Under the pieces are notes generated by a model. It was given only the letters and a program-made list of their open reading frames with translations, had not been told where the DNA came from and ran no database searches. Positions 43,126 to 50,814 of a stretch of 50,814 nucleotides of DNA are shown here, one piece after another. The position numbers were made by a program, and so were the translations under genes. Source of the stretch: Saprospiraceae bacterium (GTDB lineage Bacteria > Bacteroidota > Bacteroidia > Chitinophagales > Saprospiraceae). Position 1 is the stretch's first letter. Every line of letters starts with the position of its first letter. Location: positions 1 to 50,814 of the forward strand of contig JALWSS010000144.1 of assembly GCA_026993525.1 (NCBI GenBank). Direction: 5' to 3'.

Positions 43126-44295
43126 ATGCAAACTGAATTGGTAAAAAAGGCTGAGGAGTACGTTGTTGATCTGCTCAAAAAGGGCTTGTCTCCCGATCAT
43201 AAATACCACGACCTTGCCCACACCCTTGCAGTGAGGGAGTCGGTTTTGCACCTGGCAGAGGCCTACCGGCTTTCTGAAGAAGAAAAAGAATTGCTGGAGC
43301 TGGCAGCCCTGTTTCACGATACCGGATTCACCGTTCAGTACGATCAGCATGAAGAGAAGAGCAAACTAATAGCCGAAGAGTACCTGAAAAAGCAGGGTGT
43401 TCCGGAAGAAAAGATCAAGAAAATCAAACAGCTCATCGAGGTCACCAAGGTCACCGTGGAGCCAACAACCTTGTTGGAAAAACTGATCAAAGACGCTGAT
43501 TTCAACAACCTCAGTGGTGATTACCTCACCAAATCCGACGCCCTGAGGCACGAGTGGAAGGTCTTTTGCGGAAAAGAAATGGACGAACCTGCATGGGTGG
43601 AAAACAACCTCAATTTTTGGAAGAGTCACAAGTTCTACACCGGTGAAGGCCTGGCCAAATACGGAGAGGAAAAACGAAAAACCCTGAAAAAACTAAAAAA
43701 GAAAAAGCAAAACATTTCCAATGACCAGCAGAACGGCACTGTGTCGCCCGGGGATATAACTTTTGCCATCAAAAAGAGCAAGAGTGCGCAGATGATGTTC
43801 AAAACCACTTTGCGCAACCAGATTGACCTCACAAACATCGCCGACAACAAGGCCAACATCATGCTTTCCATCAATTCCCTGCTGATCACATTGGGAATTC
43901 CACTGCTGTTGCCGAAGGTCATGGAAGACACCAAGCTGCTCTTCCCAACAGTAGTTTTACTGCTCACTTGTGTGCTCTCCATCGTTTTTGCAACTATGGC
44001 CACACGCCCGGTAAAAATGACCGGTATGACCGATCCCAGCCTCATTGAACAAGGCAAATCCAACCTCTTTTTCTTCGGCAATTTTTACAGGATGGACATG
44101 GAGACCTACCGCCAATCACTTCACAAAGTATTGCTGAGCGATGAGTTGCTGGACAACTCCATAGTAAACGACCTGTATTTTCTCGGAAGAACGCTCGGCA
44201 ACAAATACCGTCGCCTGCGCATTACCTACAACATCTTTATGATCGGGATGGTCTGCACGGTCATCGCTTTCGGGATTACCATGCTGTTGGACTAG
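43126..44295 (+). CDS. HD phosphohydrolase domain fused to PycTM-like membrane domain
   Basis: The 389-residue protein has two parts. Residues 1-175 are an HD-type metal phosphohydrolase with the full set of ligands: H28 and H32 in KYHDLAHTLAV, H64-D65 in ALFHDTGF and D123 in KDADFNNLS. After a Lys-rich linker (about 183-200), residues 219-389 match the Pycsar effector transmembrane domain (PycTM, DUF5706): MFKTTLRNQIDLTNIADNKA, NIMLSINSLLITLGIPLLLP and a C-terminal helix near 367-387. Three membrane helices are visible. PycTM effectors respond to cCMP or cUMP in anti-phage defence. No cyclase gene is adjacent, so this may be an orphan or housekeeping version. The HD domain might act on a nucleotide signal. 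Confidence 0.85.
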   Translation: MQTELVKKAEEYVVDLLKKGLSPDHKYHDLAHTLAVRESVLHLAEAYRLSEEEKELLELAALFHDTGFTVQYDQHEEKSKLIAEEYLKKQGVPEEKIKKIKQLIEVTKVTVEPTTLLEKLIKDADFNNLSGDYLTKSDALRHEWKVFCGKEMDEPAWVENNLNFWKSHKFYTGEGLAKYGEEKRKTLKKLKKKKQNISNDQQNGTVSPGDITFAIKKSKSAQMMFKTTLRNQIDLTNIADNKANIMLSINSLLITLGIPLLLPKVMEDTKLLFPTVVLLLTCVLSIVFATMATRPVKMTGMTDPSLIEQGKSNLFFFGNFYRMDMETYRQSLHKVLLSDELLDNSIVNDLYFLGRTLGNKYRRLRITYNIFMIGMVCTVIAFGITMLLD

Positions 44296-44455
44296 CAGCT
44301 TGTTTGGTGCCGGTTCCGGAATGGAATAATCTTCGTTAAACTGGCGCACTCGATGCTGTAAGATTCGGAGAACCGTGTTTTAAGGGGCGGCGGCAAAAGA
44401 TTATTTGTCAGTGCCGTTTTCTTTCAATCTGGCATATTCCGGTTGGAAATCTCTG

Positions 44456-44487
44456 CTTACCGCTGGTGACGCAAATCTTACCGCTGG
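44456..44487 (+). promoter_or_regulatory. Phased direct repeat, operator-like
   Basis: Two identical copies of CTTACCGCTGG start 21 bases apart, that is two helical turns, so both face the same side of DNA. They end about 35 bases before the -7 element at 44522, a position suited to an activator. Confidence 0.45.
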
Positions 44488-44521
44488 CAAAAGCTACCGG
44501 TCTGGCTGCTTGTCTTGCCCT

Positions 44522-44529
44522 TACATTTG
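44522..44529 (+). promoter_or_regulatory. -7 element TACATTTG
   Basis: A perfect TAnnTTTG match lies 127 bases before the start at 44657. The -33 region is not obvious, which fits dependence on an activator bound at the upstream repeat. Confidence 0.6.
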
Positions 44530-44656
44530 GAGCGTAAACCAAAACTCAGCGGTTGTATTTCTTTTCATTCGCAGGTTTTACACAATTACTTCCAATACCC
44601 AGGCAAACCCCGGCCGATGTCAAGCTTACAACCCAATAACCAAATGTTCCTACACC

Positions 44657-45268
44657 ATGCGTACCTCAACAATTCTCGCATTGATCGTCTTTTCGATGCT
44701 TACCTCCCTTAATTCCTGGTCACAGGACTACTCACAAAACAACGCCACCCGCATTTTTGCTGCCAACCAGTTGGATGCTGTGGTTTTTGTCGGAGCACTT
44801 CCAACATACGTTGCAGACAAGACCGAAGTGCAGGTACCTCCTGTAAGCGCCGGTCTCAGCTACATGGCCAGCCCTGTTTTTGGTGTTGACTTTCTCTTCG
44901 GTCATTCCATTTCCGAATCGCCGAAGCATGTTTTCACGGACCAGGCCTATGCCACCTGGACCAACACCTTGTATTTTGCAGCTATCCGGCCTGCCATCCA
45001 TTTTACCAAACGCGACAACATTGACATTTACGGAGGCATGTCCATGGGCGTGCATTATTCCAGAATGACCGGCAACCCCGGTGGTGACCTCACAGCCCTC
45101 CGGCTTTCGGAATATGAAAACCACCTGGGCATCGAAAGCTCCTGGAAGCCGGCTTTCAGTGGCTTTCTGGGGGCACGCTATGCCCTGACTACCAATCTTA
45201 CCGTCAATTCCGAAATAGGATTCAACGTCTCAATTCTCTCGATCGGTTTGGGCTACCGCCTGAAGTGA
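44657..45268 (+). CDS. Outer-membrane beta-barrel-type protein
   Basis: The 203-residue protein starts MRTSTILALIVFSMLTSLNS, a signal peptide ending near SWSQ. The rest alternates between short amphipathic strands and turns: VSAGLSYMASPVFGVDFLFG, YFAAIRPAIHFTKRDNIDIY, GFLGARYALTTNLTVNSEIG and the last strand SILSIGLGYRLK. This suggests an OmpA-like or porin-family eight-stranded outer-membrane barrel. No ligand is predictable. It is a single gene with a -7 element and an operator-like repeat upstream and a terminator at 45412. It converges on the type A T9SS gene. Confidence 0.8.
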   Translation: MRTSTILALIVFSMLTSLNSWSQDYSQNNATRIFAANQLDAVVFVGALPTYVADKTEVQVPPVSAGLSYMASPVFGVDFLFGHSISESPKHVFTDQAYATWTNTLYFAAIRPAIHFTKRDNIDIYGGMSMGVHYSRMTGNPGGDLTALRLSEYENHLGIESSWKPAFSGFLGARYALTTNLTVNSEIGFNVSILSIGLGYRLK

Positions 45269-45351
45269 TTAGAAACCTGTAAATGGGGGTTGTGCTGCGT
45301 TCCATCGTTCGCAGTCAACCTCTTTTTTTTCAGAAGACACAGGCACAAGGT

Positions 45352-45370
45352 TCCCGAGCTTGCCTCGGGA
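45352..45370. repeat. TCCCGA palindrome, copy 4
   Basis: TCCCGAG-CTTGC-CTCGGGA is a 7-bp hairpin between convergent genes, nearly identical to copy 5. Confidence 0.8.
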
Positions 45371-45411
45371 TTGGGTAAAGAGCGTTGCTCAAGTGGTGAA
45401 CAACGTCTATG

Positions 45412-45438
45412 GCTGCTCTCATCGGGGGCAGCTTTTTT
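45412..45438 (+). terminator. Terminator after the beta-barrel gene
   Basis: GCTGCTC (45412-45418) pairs with GGGCAGC (45426-45432), with one G-U pair, followed by six Ts at 45433-45438. It faces the plus strand and lies 144 bases after the beta-barrel gene. Confidence 0.75.
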
Positions 45439-45443
45439 GTTTG

Positions 45444-46394
45444 CTATCTGGCAATGATGAGCTTATCCTGATGGACCCATCCGTACTGATCCTGCAAGGC
45501 AATGAGGTAGATGCCTGGGGGCAGTTCGGTGAGGCCGAGCCGGATACTGCTTTCTTCAACCCTGACTTGCTTTACTACCGCGCCCGCCATGTCGGTGATG
45601 CACAACACACCGTCGGCATCGGGTATGCTGACCTGAAGCCGGGTGGCTGCCGGATTGGGGTAAAAGCTGAAGGGCATGGTTGCTGCGCCATGGTGGATGC
45701 TCAAAACCCTTGAGTATTCAACCGAGCCGTCAAAATCCCGTTGCCGCAGGCGATAATAAGTGACGCCGTCAAGTGGCTGTTCGTCCTTCCAGGTGTAGGT
45801 GCGGGGAATCAGTGTGGTGCCAAAGCCTGGCACAAAATCGAGCGTCTCCCATCTTTTTCCGTCTGCACTGCGCTGAATTTCGAAACCGTCGTTGTTGGTT
45901 TCGGTGGCGGTTTGCCAACGGAGCAGCACTTTGTCATCCAGCAATTGAGCATCGAATGAAACCAGTTCAACCGGGAGGACAAATTCAGCACAGGAGTTCT
46001 CGCCAATGAGTGTGAGTTGGGGGTCTCCGCCCTGGTTGCAGCAGGGCGTATAACCACTGTTGGGAATGGTGCAGTTGCTGGTCACCTTCATGTAGCGCAT
46101 CACGTTGTCGCTCTTTCTGACCAGCGACCAAAAGTAGCCATACATCCGCTCAACGCCGTAAGTGGCAGAACTGGGCTGCCCATTCAGCTCACCAACTTTG
46201 ATGAACTTCTGGCAGCCGTATTGCAGGCCGTCGTATTCGTAATAGCCGTTGAGTCCGGTATCTCCCTGACCATTGTTGGCATTGGTGACGGTGTAACAAT
46301 CCTGACCGTGCATGGGTGAAACCAGGTAAGATAAAGTGAGGGCAATGCACAGGCTACGCAACAGAATGTGGATAAATAGTGCTTTTCCAGGCAT
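45444..46394 (-). CDS. Secreted protein with T9SS type A sorting domain
   Basis: The 316-residue protein has an N-terminal signal peptide (about 1-30). A first domain of about 100 residues contains six or more cysteines (CYTVTNANNGQG, GCQKFIKVGELNGQP, CCNQGGDPQLTLIG) and is not recognised. A middle fibronectin-like segment follows, of the kind common before T9SS tails: LPVELVSFDAQLLDDKVLLR, WQTATETNNDGFEIQRSADG, TYYRLRQRDFDG. The last 80 residues are a type A sorting domain: FYPNPAATRLQVSI, DMAGAVVKQ, ELPPGIYLI. It is exported by Sec and then T9SS, probably to the surface. The ligand of the cysteine-rich part is unknown. Confidence 0.88.
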   Translation of the reverse strand: MPGKALFIHILLRSLCIALTLSYLVSPMHGQDCYTVTNANNGQGDTGLNGYYEYDGLQYGCQKFIKVGELNGQPSSATYGVERMYGYFWSLVRKSDNVMRYMKVTSNCTIPNSGYTPCCNQGGDPQLTLIGENSCAEFVLPVELVSFDAQLLDDKVLLRWQTATETNNDGFEIQRSADGKRWETLDFVPGFGTTLIPRTYTWKDEQPLDGVTYYRLRQRDFDGSVEYSRVLSIHHGAATMPFSFYPNPAATRLQVSIPDADGVLCITDMAGAVVKQVRVEESSIRLGLTELPPGIYLIALQDQYGWVHQDKLIIAR

Positions 46395-46729
46395 AATGTG
46401 GATTTACGGGTTTGGGTTTGCGGGATTGACTGATGCAAGTGCACCAGGAATCTGTTCAGACTTTTTGTTTTTTTGAAATTATACTCAAAACGAAGTGGTT
46501 TGGGTGGCGATCGGTACGGCACCCAAACTCCCCATCCACACTGGACGGGAGTGATGAATTATTATCAGACCGCTTCGAGTCGGGTAAAGAAAGGGGGGGA
46601 AGGTGAGTGTGTAAAAGTATTACTGAGTATGGTTCAAAAACAATGCCCAACCGCAGGTTACGGTCAGGCATTGCATTTTGCGAAGCGAAAAAGGATTTCC
46701 GCTGTTCAGTCTGGAATTACGGTGTCACA
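46395..46729. other. Gap between the acs end and the T9SS gene start
   Basis: I see nothing convincing in this 335-base stretch. Short open frames exist on both strands but none has a sensible start, composition or family. The 46577-46606 part contains a G-rich run (AAAGAAAGGGGGGGAAGG). It should contain the promoter of the minus-strand gene at 46394, but no clear -7 element was found. Confidence 0.4.
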
Positions 46730-48643
46730 TCAACTGGCTTGAAGGTGTGTGGCACCTGCAAGTATCTCATCCACCACTTCCGGGTTGAGCAGGGTGGAGG
46801 TGTCGCCGAGGTTGGATACATCGCCTTCGGCAACTTTTCTCAGAATCCGGCGCATGATCTTTCCGGAGCGGGTTTTGGGCAGCCCCGGCACCACCTGGAT
46901 TACATCAGGTTTGGCAATCGGGCCAATCACCCTGGTGACAATGCCCCTGATCTCCTTCCGGAATTCCTCTTGGTCGGTCACGGGTTTTGTGGTGATGACG
47001 TAGGCATAGATACCCTGGCCTTTCACCTCGTGCGGATAGCCCACCACGGCGCTTTCCACCACCAGGTCGTGTTCGTTGATGGCGCTTTCCACTTCGGCGG
47101 TGCCAATGCGGTGGCCGGAAACGTTGATCACGTCATCCACACGGCCGATGATGCGGTAGAGGCCGTTTTCGTCGCGCCTGGCCCCGTCGCCGGTGAAATA
47201 CATGTTCTCAAATTGTGAGAAATAAGTCTGGCGGCAGCGCTCGTGGTCGCCGTAGGTGGTGCGCAGCATGGAGGGCCAGGGAAACTTCATGCAGAGAATG
47301 CCCTCCGCGTTGTTGCCCTCGATTTCGTTGCCCTGGGCATCCATCAGGCAGGGCTGAACACCCGGCAGTGGCAGTGTGGCGTAACTCGGTTTTTCCGGGG
47401 TAATGCCGGCCAGCGGCGAGATGAGGATGCCGCCGGTTTCGGTCTGCCACCAGGTGTCCACAATGGGGCAGCGCTTTTTGCCGATCTTTTCGTGGTACCA
47501 GTACCAGGCCTCCTCGTTGATGGGCTCACCCACAGAGCCGAGTACCCGCAGGCTGCTCAGGTCGTACTTTTCGGTCCACTCATCACCAAATCCCATGAGG
47601 GCACGGATGGCCGTGGGGGCCGTGTAGAAAATGTTGACTTTGTGCTTTTCAACCACCTGCCAGAAACGGGCGGGGTCGGGGTAAGTGGGCACACCTTCAA
47701 ACATGACGGTGGTAGCTCCTGCCAGCAGCGGACCGTACACGATGTAGCTGTGGCCGGTGATCCAGCCGATGTCTGCGGTGCACCAGTACACATCACCTTC
47801 TTTGTACTGAAACACGTTGAGGAAGGAATACATCGTGTAGATCATGTAGCCGCCAACGGTGTGAACCACTCCTTTGGGTTTGCCCGTGGAGCCGGAAGTG
47901 TACAGGATGAAAAGCATGTCCTCGGCGTCCATGATCTCCGGTGCGCATTCAGTTGACTGGCCATCAACGGCTTCGTGCCACCAGACGTCGCGGCCTTCGT
48001 TCCAGTTGATGTCGTCATCGGTGCGGCGAAATACCAATACATTTTCTACGCTTTCGCATCCCATTGACAGTGCTTCGTCAACAACGGCTTTCACCGGGAT
48101 GTGCTTTTTGCCCCTCAGGTTGAAATCGGAGGTGATGACCAGTTTGCAATCGGCGTCTTTGATCCTGTCGGCAAGGGCGCTGGCAGAGAAGCCGGCAAAA
48201 ACCACACTGTGGACCGCTCCGATGCGGGCTGATGCCAGCACACCGATGGCCAGTTCTGGCACCATGGGCAGGTAGAAGCAGATCCGGTCTCCTTTTTTGA
48301 TGCCCAATTTCTTAAAGGCATTGGCCACTTTGTTCACTTCTTCGTAAAGCTCCCGGTAGGTGTATTTTTTTACGGGGTCACCCGGTTCGTTTGGTTCCCA
48401 AATGAGGGCGGTTTGTCCCGCTCTCCGGGGCAGGTGGCGGTCAAGGGCATTGTACGTGATGTTGGTCTTTCCGCCCTGAAACCACTTGATGGATGGGGTT
48501 TTGAATTCCCATTCCAGCACCTTGTCCCATTTTTTATCCCAGTGGAAGGTTTCGGCTACTTCGGCCCAGAACCCCTCCGGGTCTTCAACACTGCGTTGGT
48601 ACACGGCTTTGTATTCGTCAAAGCTGGAGATTTGTAACTTCAT
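46730..48643 (-). CDS. acs: Acetyl-CoA synthetase (AMP-forming)
   Basis: Acs activates acetate with ATP and CoA through acetyl-AMP. The 637-residue protein is the normal length. Landmarks are the N-terminal FWAEVAETFHWDKKWDKVLE, the P-loop YTSGSTGKPKGVVHTVGGY near 247, the WWQTETGG motif, TGDGARRDENGLYRIIGRVD, and the C-terminal PKTRSGKIMRR with the catalytic lysine K595, the residue acetylated for control in other bacteria. It is a single gene with no Pat or CobB-type gene beside it. Confidence 0.97.
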   Translation of the reverse strand: MKLQISSFDEYKAVYQRSVEDPEGFWAEVAETFHWDKKWDKVLEWEFKTPSIKWFQGGKTNITYNALDRHLPRRAGQTALIWEPNEPGDPVKKYTYRELYEEVNKVANAFKKLGIKKGDRICFYLPMVPELAIGVLASARIGAVHSVVFAGFSASALADRIKDADCKLVITSDFNLRGKKHIPVKAVVDEALSMGCESVENVLVFRRTDDDINWNEGRDVWWHEAVDGQSTECAPEIMDAEDMLFILYTSGSTGKPKGVVHTVGGYMIYTMYSFLNVFQYKEGDVYWCTADIGWITGHSYIVYGPLLAGATTVMFEGVPTYPDPARFWQVVEKHKVNIFYTAPTAIRALMGFGDEWTEKYDLSSLRVLGSVGEPINEEAWYWYHEKIGKKRCPIVDTWWQTETGGILISPLAGITPEKPSYATLPLPGVQPCLMDAQGNEIEGNNAEGILCMKFPWPSMLRTTYGDHERCRQTYFSQFENMYFTGDGARRDENGLYRIIGRVDDVINVSGHRIGTAEVESAINEHDLVVESAVVGYPHEVKGQGIYAYVITTKPVTDQEEFRKEIRGIVTRVIGPIAKPDVIQVVPGLPKTRSGKIMRRILRKVAEGDVSNLGDTSTLLNPEVVDEILAGATHLQAS

Positions 48644-48875
48644 GGTGATTCGGTTTTATGAATGATGCGAGAGGATAAGTGGAATAAGTCGGTTCAAAAG
48701 GCGGCTTATCTCCCTCGCTAATGTCATCAAAATCAACCGAAAATTGGCATCAATTCCAATTTTTGGTGATGATGAATGTCAGAGGCCGGGCAGACAAATG
48801 CCATTTGCCGAAGGAACCATGTTTTTGTTCCCGAAGCCGATGCCCTCCCGAATCCCGATCCCCCCCCTCTCAACC

Positions 48876-48894
48876 TCCCGAGCTTGACTCGGGA
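48876..48894. repeat. TCCCGA palindrome, copy 5
   Basis: TCCCGAG-CTTGA-CTCGGGA is a 7-bp hairpin inside a C/T-rich simple repeat. It differs from copy 4 only at the last loop base. Confidence 0.8.
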
Positions 48895-49005
48895 TCAACC
48901 TCTCTCAACCCCTCTAACCCCTCTCAACTACCCAGAGCCCCTTTCGCGGTAGGCTCAGGATTTGAGCAGATGAAATTTTTTTCAAAAACAATCGCTCTCC
49001 GGCCA

Positions 49006-49013
49006 TAACTTTA
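49006..49013 (+). promoter_or_regulatory. -7-like element TAACTTTA
   Basis: TAACTTTA differs from TAnnTTTG at the last base and lies 86 bases before the MORN-caspase start. A T-rich tract (ATTTTTTTC near 48975-48983) is a possible -33 region. Confidence 0.4.
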
Positions 49014-49099
49014 CGGTCCGGCTTTGCGTTCCTTCTTCCGTCTGTAACCCTTCCGAGGTCGTTTACAAAATTTTCTGGTAAGAAAAATCCACAACACTT

Positions 49100-50779
49100 A
49101 TGCGTTACACCTTTCTCGTCGTCATCCTCAACTTCTTTTTTCTTTCGCTGGCGCAATCGCAGTGCATCTCCGGTGACTGCAAAAACGGAACTGGCATTTT
49201 TTTGTATCCCAGCGGTGCCAAATACGTCGGCCAGTTCAAGGATGGTGAAATTCACGGCATCGGTGCCTGCTACTATTCCGACGGCAGTGTTTACCGGGGC
49301 GAGTGGAAGAACCGCTTCCCGGATGGTTTGGGAACCAAAACCCTGGCCGACGGCCGCAGCTGGACCGGAACATGGGTCATGGGTGTGCCCGTTGACGAGA
49401 ACGGTGAGGTGATCGAAAACCTGTTTCCTTCCGAAGAGGAGGAAGAAGCCATCATTGCCGAAGAAGAAGTGCAAAGCGGCTGCCTGAACGGCGATTGCGA
49501 GAACGGTGAGGGGCTTTTCGCCTACCCCGATGGCAGCAAGTACGAAGGCCAGTTTCAGGAAGGGAAACCCGATGGCTGGGGCACCTTCACCAACCCGGCC
49601 GGAGAAAAATACGTCGGAACCTTCCGCCAGGGCCTACGCCACGGCAAGGGCACCCTTTATTTTGCCGATTCCACCTACATCACCGGCGATTGGGTGGAGG
49701 GCGAGTACATGGGCAATTCCAGAATAGAACCCGGCAGGGTCGGCTGCATCGTGGGCGACTGCACCAACGGCCGGGGAACCTATATTTTCAAAGACGGCAT
49801 CGCAAAATACGTGGGTGAGTTCCGAAACGGCATGCCCCACGGCGACGGCGTCATCTATTACGCCAACGGCGAACGCTATGTGGGGCATTGGGCCGATGGC
49901 AATTTCGACGGAGAAGGCACCCTGTTCTTCTCTGACAGCACTGAAGTGGCCGGCTATTGGAAGGCCGGCACCTACCTCGGCGAAACCGAGCCGCAACCCG
50001 AAAAGGCCATTGCCTCTGTTGATACCCTGGTAGATTACAACGCCGTGCGCGATGCCGCCACCATGAAGGTCTGGGCGGTCATCGTCGGAATATCGAGCTA
50101 CGACCACATGCCCACCCTGAAGTACACCGACGACGACGCCTACCGCATGTACGCCTTCCTTAAAAGTCCCGAAGGCGGCGCCCTCGCCGATGACCAGATC
50201 CGAATCCTCATCGATGAAGATGCTACCCGTGAAAAAATCCTTTTCGCCATGCAGGAGACCTTCGCCAAAGCCGGCGAGAACGACCTGGTGTTCGTTTACT
50301 TCAGCGGTCACGGTTTGCGCGGAGCCTTCCTGCCCATTGATTACGACGGCTACCACAACAAGCTGGAGCACGAGGAGATCAGGTCCATCCTCGACAGCAG
50401 CAAAGCACGCTACAAGCTCTGCATTGCCGATGCCTGCCACTCCGGCAGCCTGCTGGCCATGAAAAGCGGCGAGATCCGCAATGTGCTGGCCGATTATTAC
50501 AAAACCCTGGCCCACGCAAAACCCGGTACGGCCCTCATCATGTCCTCAAAATCCGATGAGACCTCACTGGAAAGCAGCGGCCTGCGCCAGGGCGTATTCA
50601 CCCACTTCCTCATCCGGGGCCTGAAAGGCGAAGCCGACGCCGACGGCAACAAGATCGTCACCATCAAAGAGCTCTTCAACTTCGTCAACGACAACGTGCG
50701 GGCTTACACCGGCAACCGCCAAAGCCCTGTCATCCAGGGCGATTACGACGAGAACATGACGGTGGGAGTGGTGCGGTAA
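49100..50779 (+). CDS. Secreted MORN-repeat protein with caspase-like domain
   Basis: The 559-residue protein has a signal peptide (about 1-20) and two halves. Residues 21-305 hold about nine MORN repeats in three blocks of about 80 residues. Each block opens with a paired-cysteine motif: CISGDCKNGTG, CLNGDCENGEG, CIVGDCTNGRG. Residues 325-559 are a C14 caspase-like peptidase: MKVWAVIVGISSYDHMPTLK, the histidine H404 in FVYFSGHGLRG, and the cysteine C446 in CIADACHSGSL. Both catalytic residues are present. MORN repeats bind lipids or proteins in eukaryotes. Here the protein is extracytoplasmic, so roles in cell-surface signalling, damage response or self-lysis are speculative. No T9SS tail is seen. 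Confidence 0.88.
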   Translation: MRYTFLVVILNFFFLSLAQSQCISGDCKNGTGIFLYPSGAKYVGQFKDGEIHGIGACYYSDGSVYRGEWKNRFPDGLGTKTLADGRSWTGTWVMGVPVDENGEVIENLFPSEEEEEAIIAEEEVQSGCLNGDCENGEGLFAYPDGSKYEGQFQEGKPDGWGTFTNPAGEKYVGTFRQGLRHGKGTLYFADSTYITGDWVEGEYMGNSRIEPGRVGCIVGDCTNGRGTYIFKDGIAKYVGEFRNGMPHGDGVIYYANGERYVGHWADGNFDGEGTLFFSDSTEVAGYWKAGTYLGETEPQPEKAIASVDTLVDYNAVRDAATMKVWAVIVGISSYDHMPTLKYTDDDAYRMYAFLKSPEGGALADDQIRILIDEDATREKILFAMQETFAKAGENDLVFVYFSGHGLRGAFLPIDYDGYHNKLEHEEIRSILDSSKARYKLCIADACHSGSLLAMKSGEIRNVLADYYKTLAHAKPGTALIMSSKSDETSLESSGLRQGVFTHFLIRGLKGEADADGNKIVTIKELFNFVNDNVRAYTGNRQSPVIQGDYDENMTVGVVR

Positions 50780-50814
50780 ATTGGAAACGTAAACCCAGGC
50801 AGGGTTCCCAACCC

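Larger units (their letters stand above)
44296..44656. other. Upstream region of the beta-barrel-type gene
   Basis: This 361-base gap has no gene. An 11-base direct repeat, CTTACCGCTGG, occurs at 44456-44466 and 44477-44487, exactly 21 bases apart. A perfect -7 element TACATTTG lies at 44522-44529. The open frame running through it from 44405 is not a gene, since the product's signal peptide starts at 44657. Confidence 0.6.
48644..49099. other. Divergent gap between acs and the MORN-caspase gene
   Basis: These 456 bases contain a low-complexity CCTCTCAACCCCTCTAACC-type tract (about 48860-48930) with TCCCGA palindrome copy 5, and the promoter-like TAACTTTA at 49006-49013 before the MORN-caspase gene. 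No gene is seen and no clear acs promoter was found. Confidence 0.5.

Noticed and set aside
43126-44295. Complete Pycsar operon
   Set aside because: No pyrimidine cyclase gene lies on either side. clpB and a beta-barrel gene flank it, so only an orphan PycTM-type protein is supported.
44405-44656. N-terminal extension of the beta-barrel-type gene
   Set aside because: The signal peptide begins at 44657, and the upstream part contains the promoter and the direct repeat.
46473-46742. Short frames on both strands between acs and the T9SS gene
   Set aside because: They have odd composition and no credible start or family, and the plus-strand one runs into acs.

Overview
The window is a chromosomal segment of a Bacteroidota bacterium, most likely in or near the Saprospiraceae. 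Four things point there. The complete str-S10-spc-alpha ribosomal gene array has the Bacteroidota order (no tuf after fusA, no adk after secY, map-infA-rpmJ present). Putative promoters carry the Bacteroidota -7 element TAnnTTTG. Ribosomal genes lack Shine-Dalgarno sequences. Several secreted proteins carry type IX secretion (T9SS) sorting domains of type A or type B, and one carries dockerin-like repeats. I see no tRNA, rRNA, CRISPR array, prophage or intact insertion sequence.

Layout. Positions 1-390 are non-coding and rich in palindromes. 391-2263 (minus strand) holds a small membrane protein and a secreted thioredoxin-dockerin fusion. 2517-4234 (plus) is a three-gene run: lipB, a conserved unknown gene and an acyl-CoA thioesterase. 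4241-5870 (minus) holds a 43-residue membrane protein, murQ and a TsaC/Sua5-like gene with an altered active site. 6110-10719 is a tandem pair of large PKD-domain proteins with type B T9SS tails. rplS follows with its own promoter and terminator, then an outer-membrane-type protein, a cohesin-domain lipoprotein candidate, a secreted CARDB-like protein (minus), an Lrp/AsnC regulator (minus) and a CtpA-type S41 protease.

16605-37269 is the ribosomal array: rpsL-rpsG-fusA, a terminator, then rpsJ through rplO, secY, map, infA, rpmJ, rpsM, rpsK, rpsD, rpoA and rplQ, closed by a strong terminator. It appears to be split into several transcription units by promoters before rpsL, rpsJ, rplP and infA. 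Intercistronic hairpins lie between rpsG and fusA, before map, between rpsD and rpoA, and between rpoA and rplQ. The rpsL and rpsJ leaders share sequence elements, which suggests common control.

After the array come an S46 dipeptidyl-peptidase (minus; predicted Asp/Glu specificity), clpB, an HD-phosphohydrolase fused to a Pycsar-effector-type membrane domain (PycTM), a beta-barrel-type protein, a T9SS type A secreted protein (minus), acetyl-CoA synthetase (minus) and a secreted MORN-repeat/caspase fusion at the right end.

The strongest leads are the HD-PycTM fusion, the MORN-caspase with three repeated blocks, the TsaC-like protein lacking its KxR/SxN tetrad, the shared rpsL/rpsJ leader elements, and a phased direct repeat upstream of the beta-barrel gene. 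Gene functions are inferred from motifs read by eye; no database search was run.
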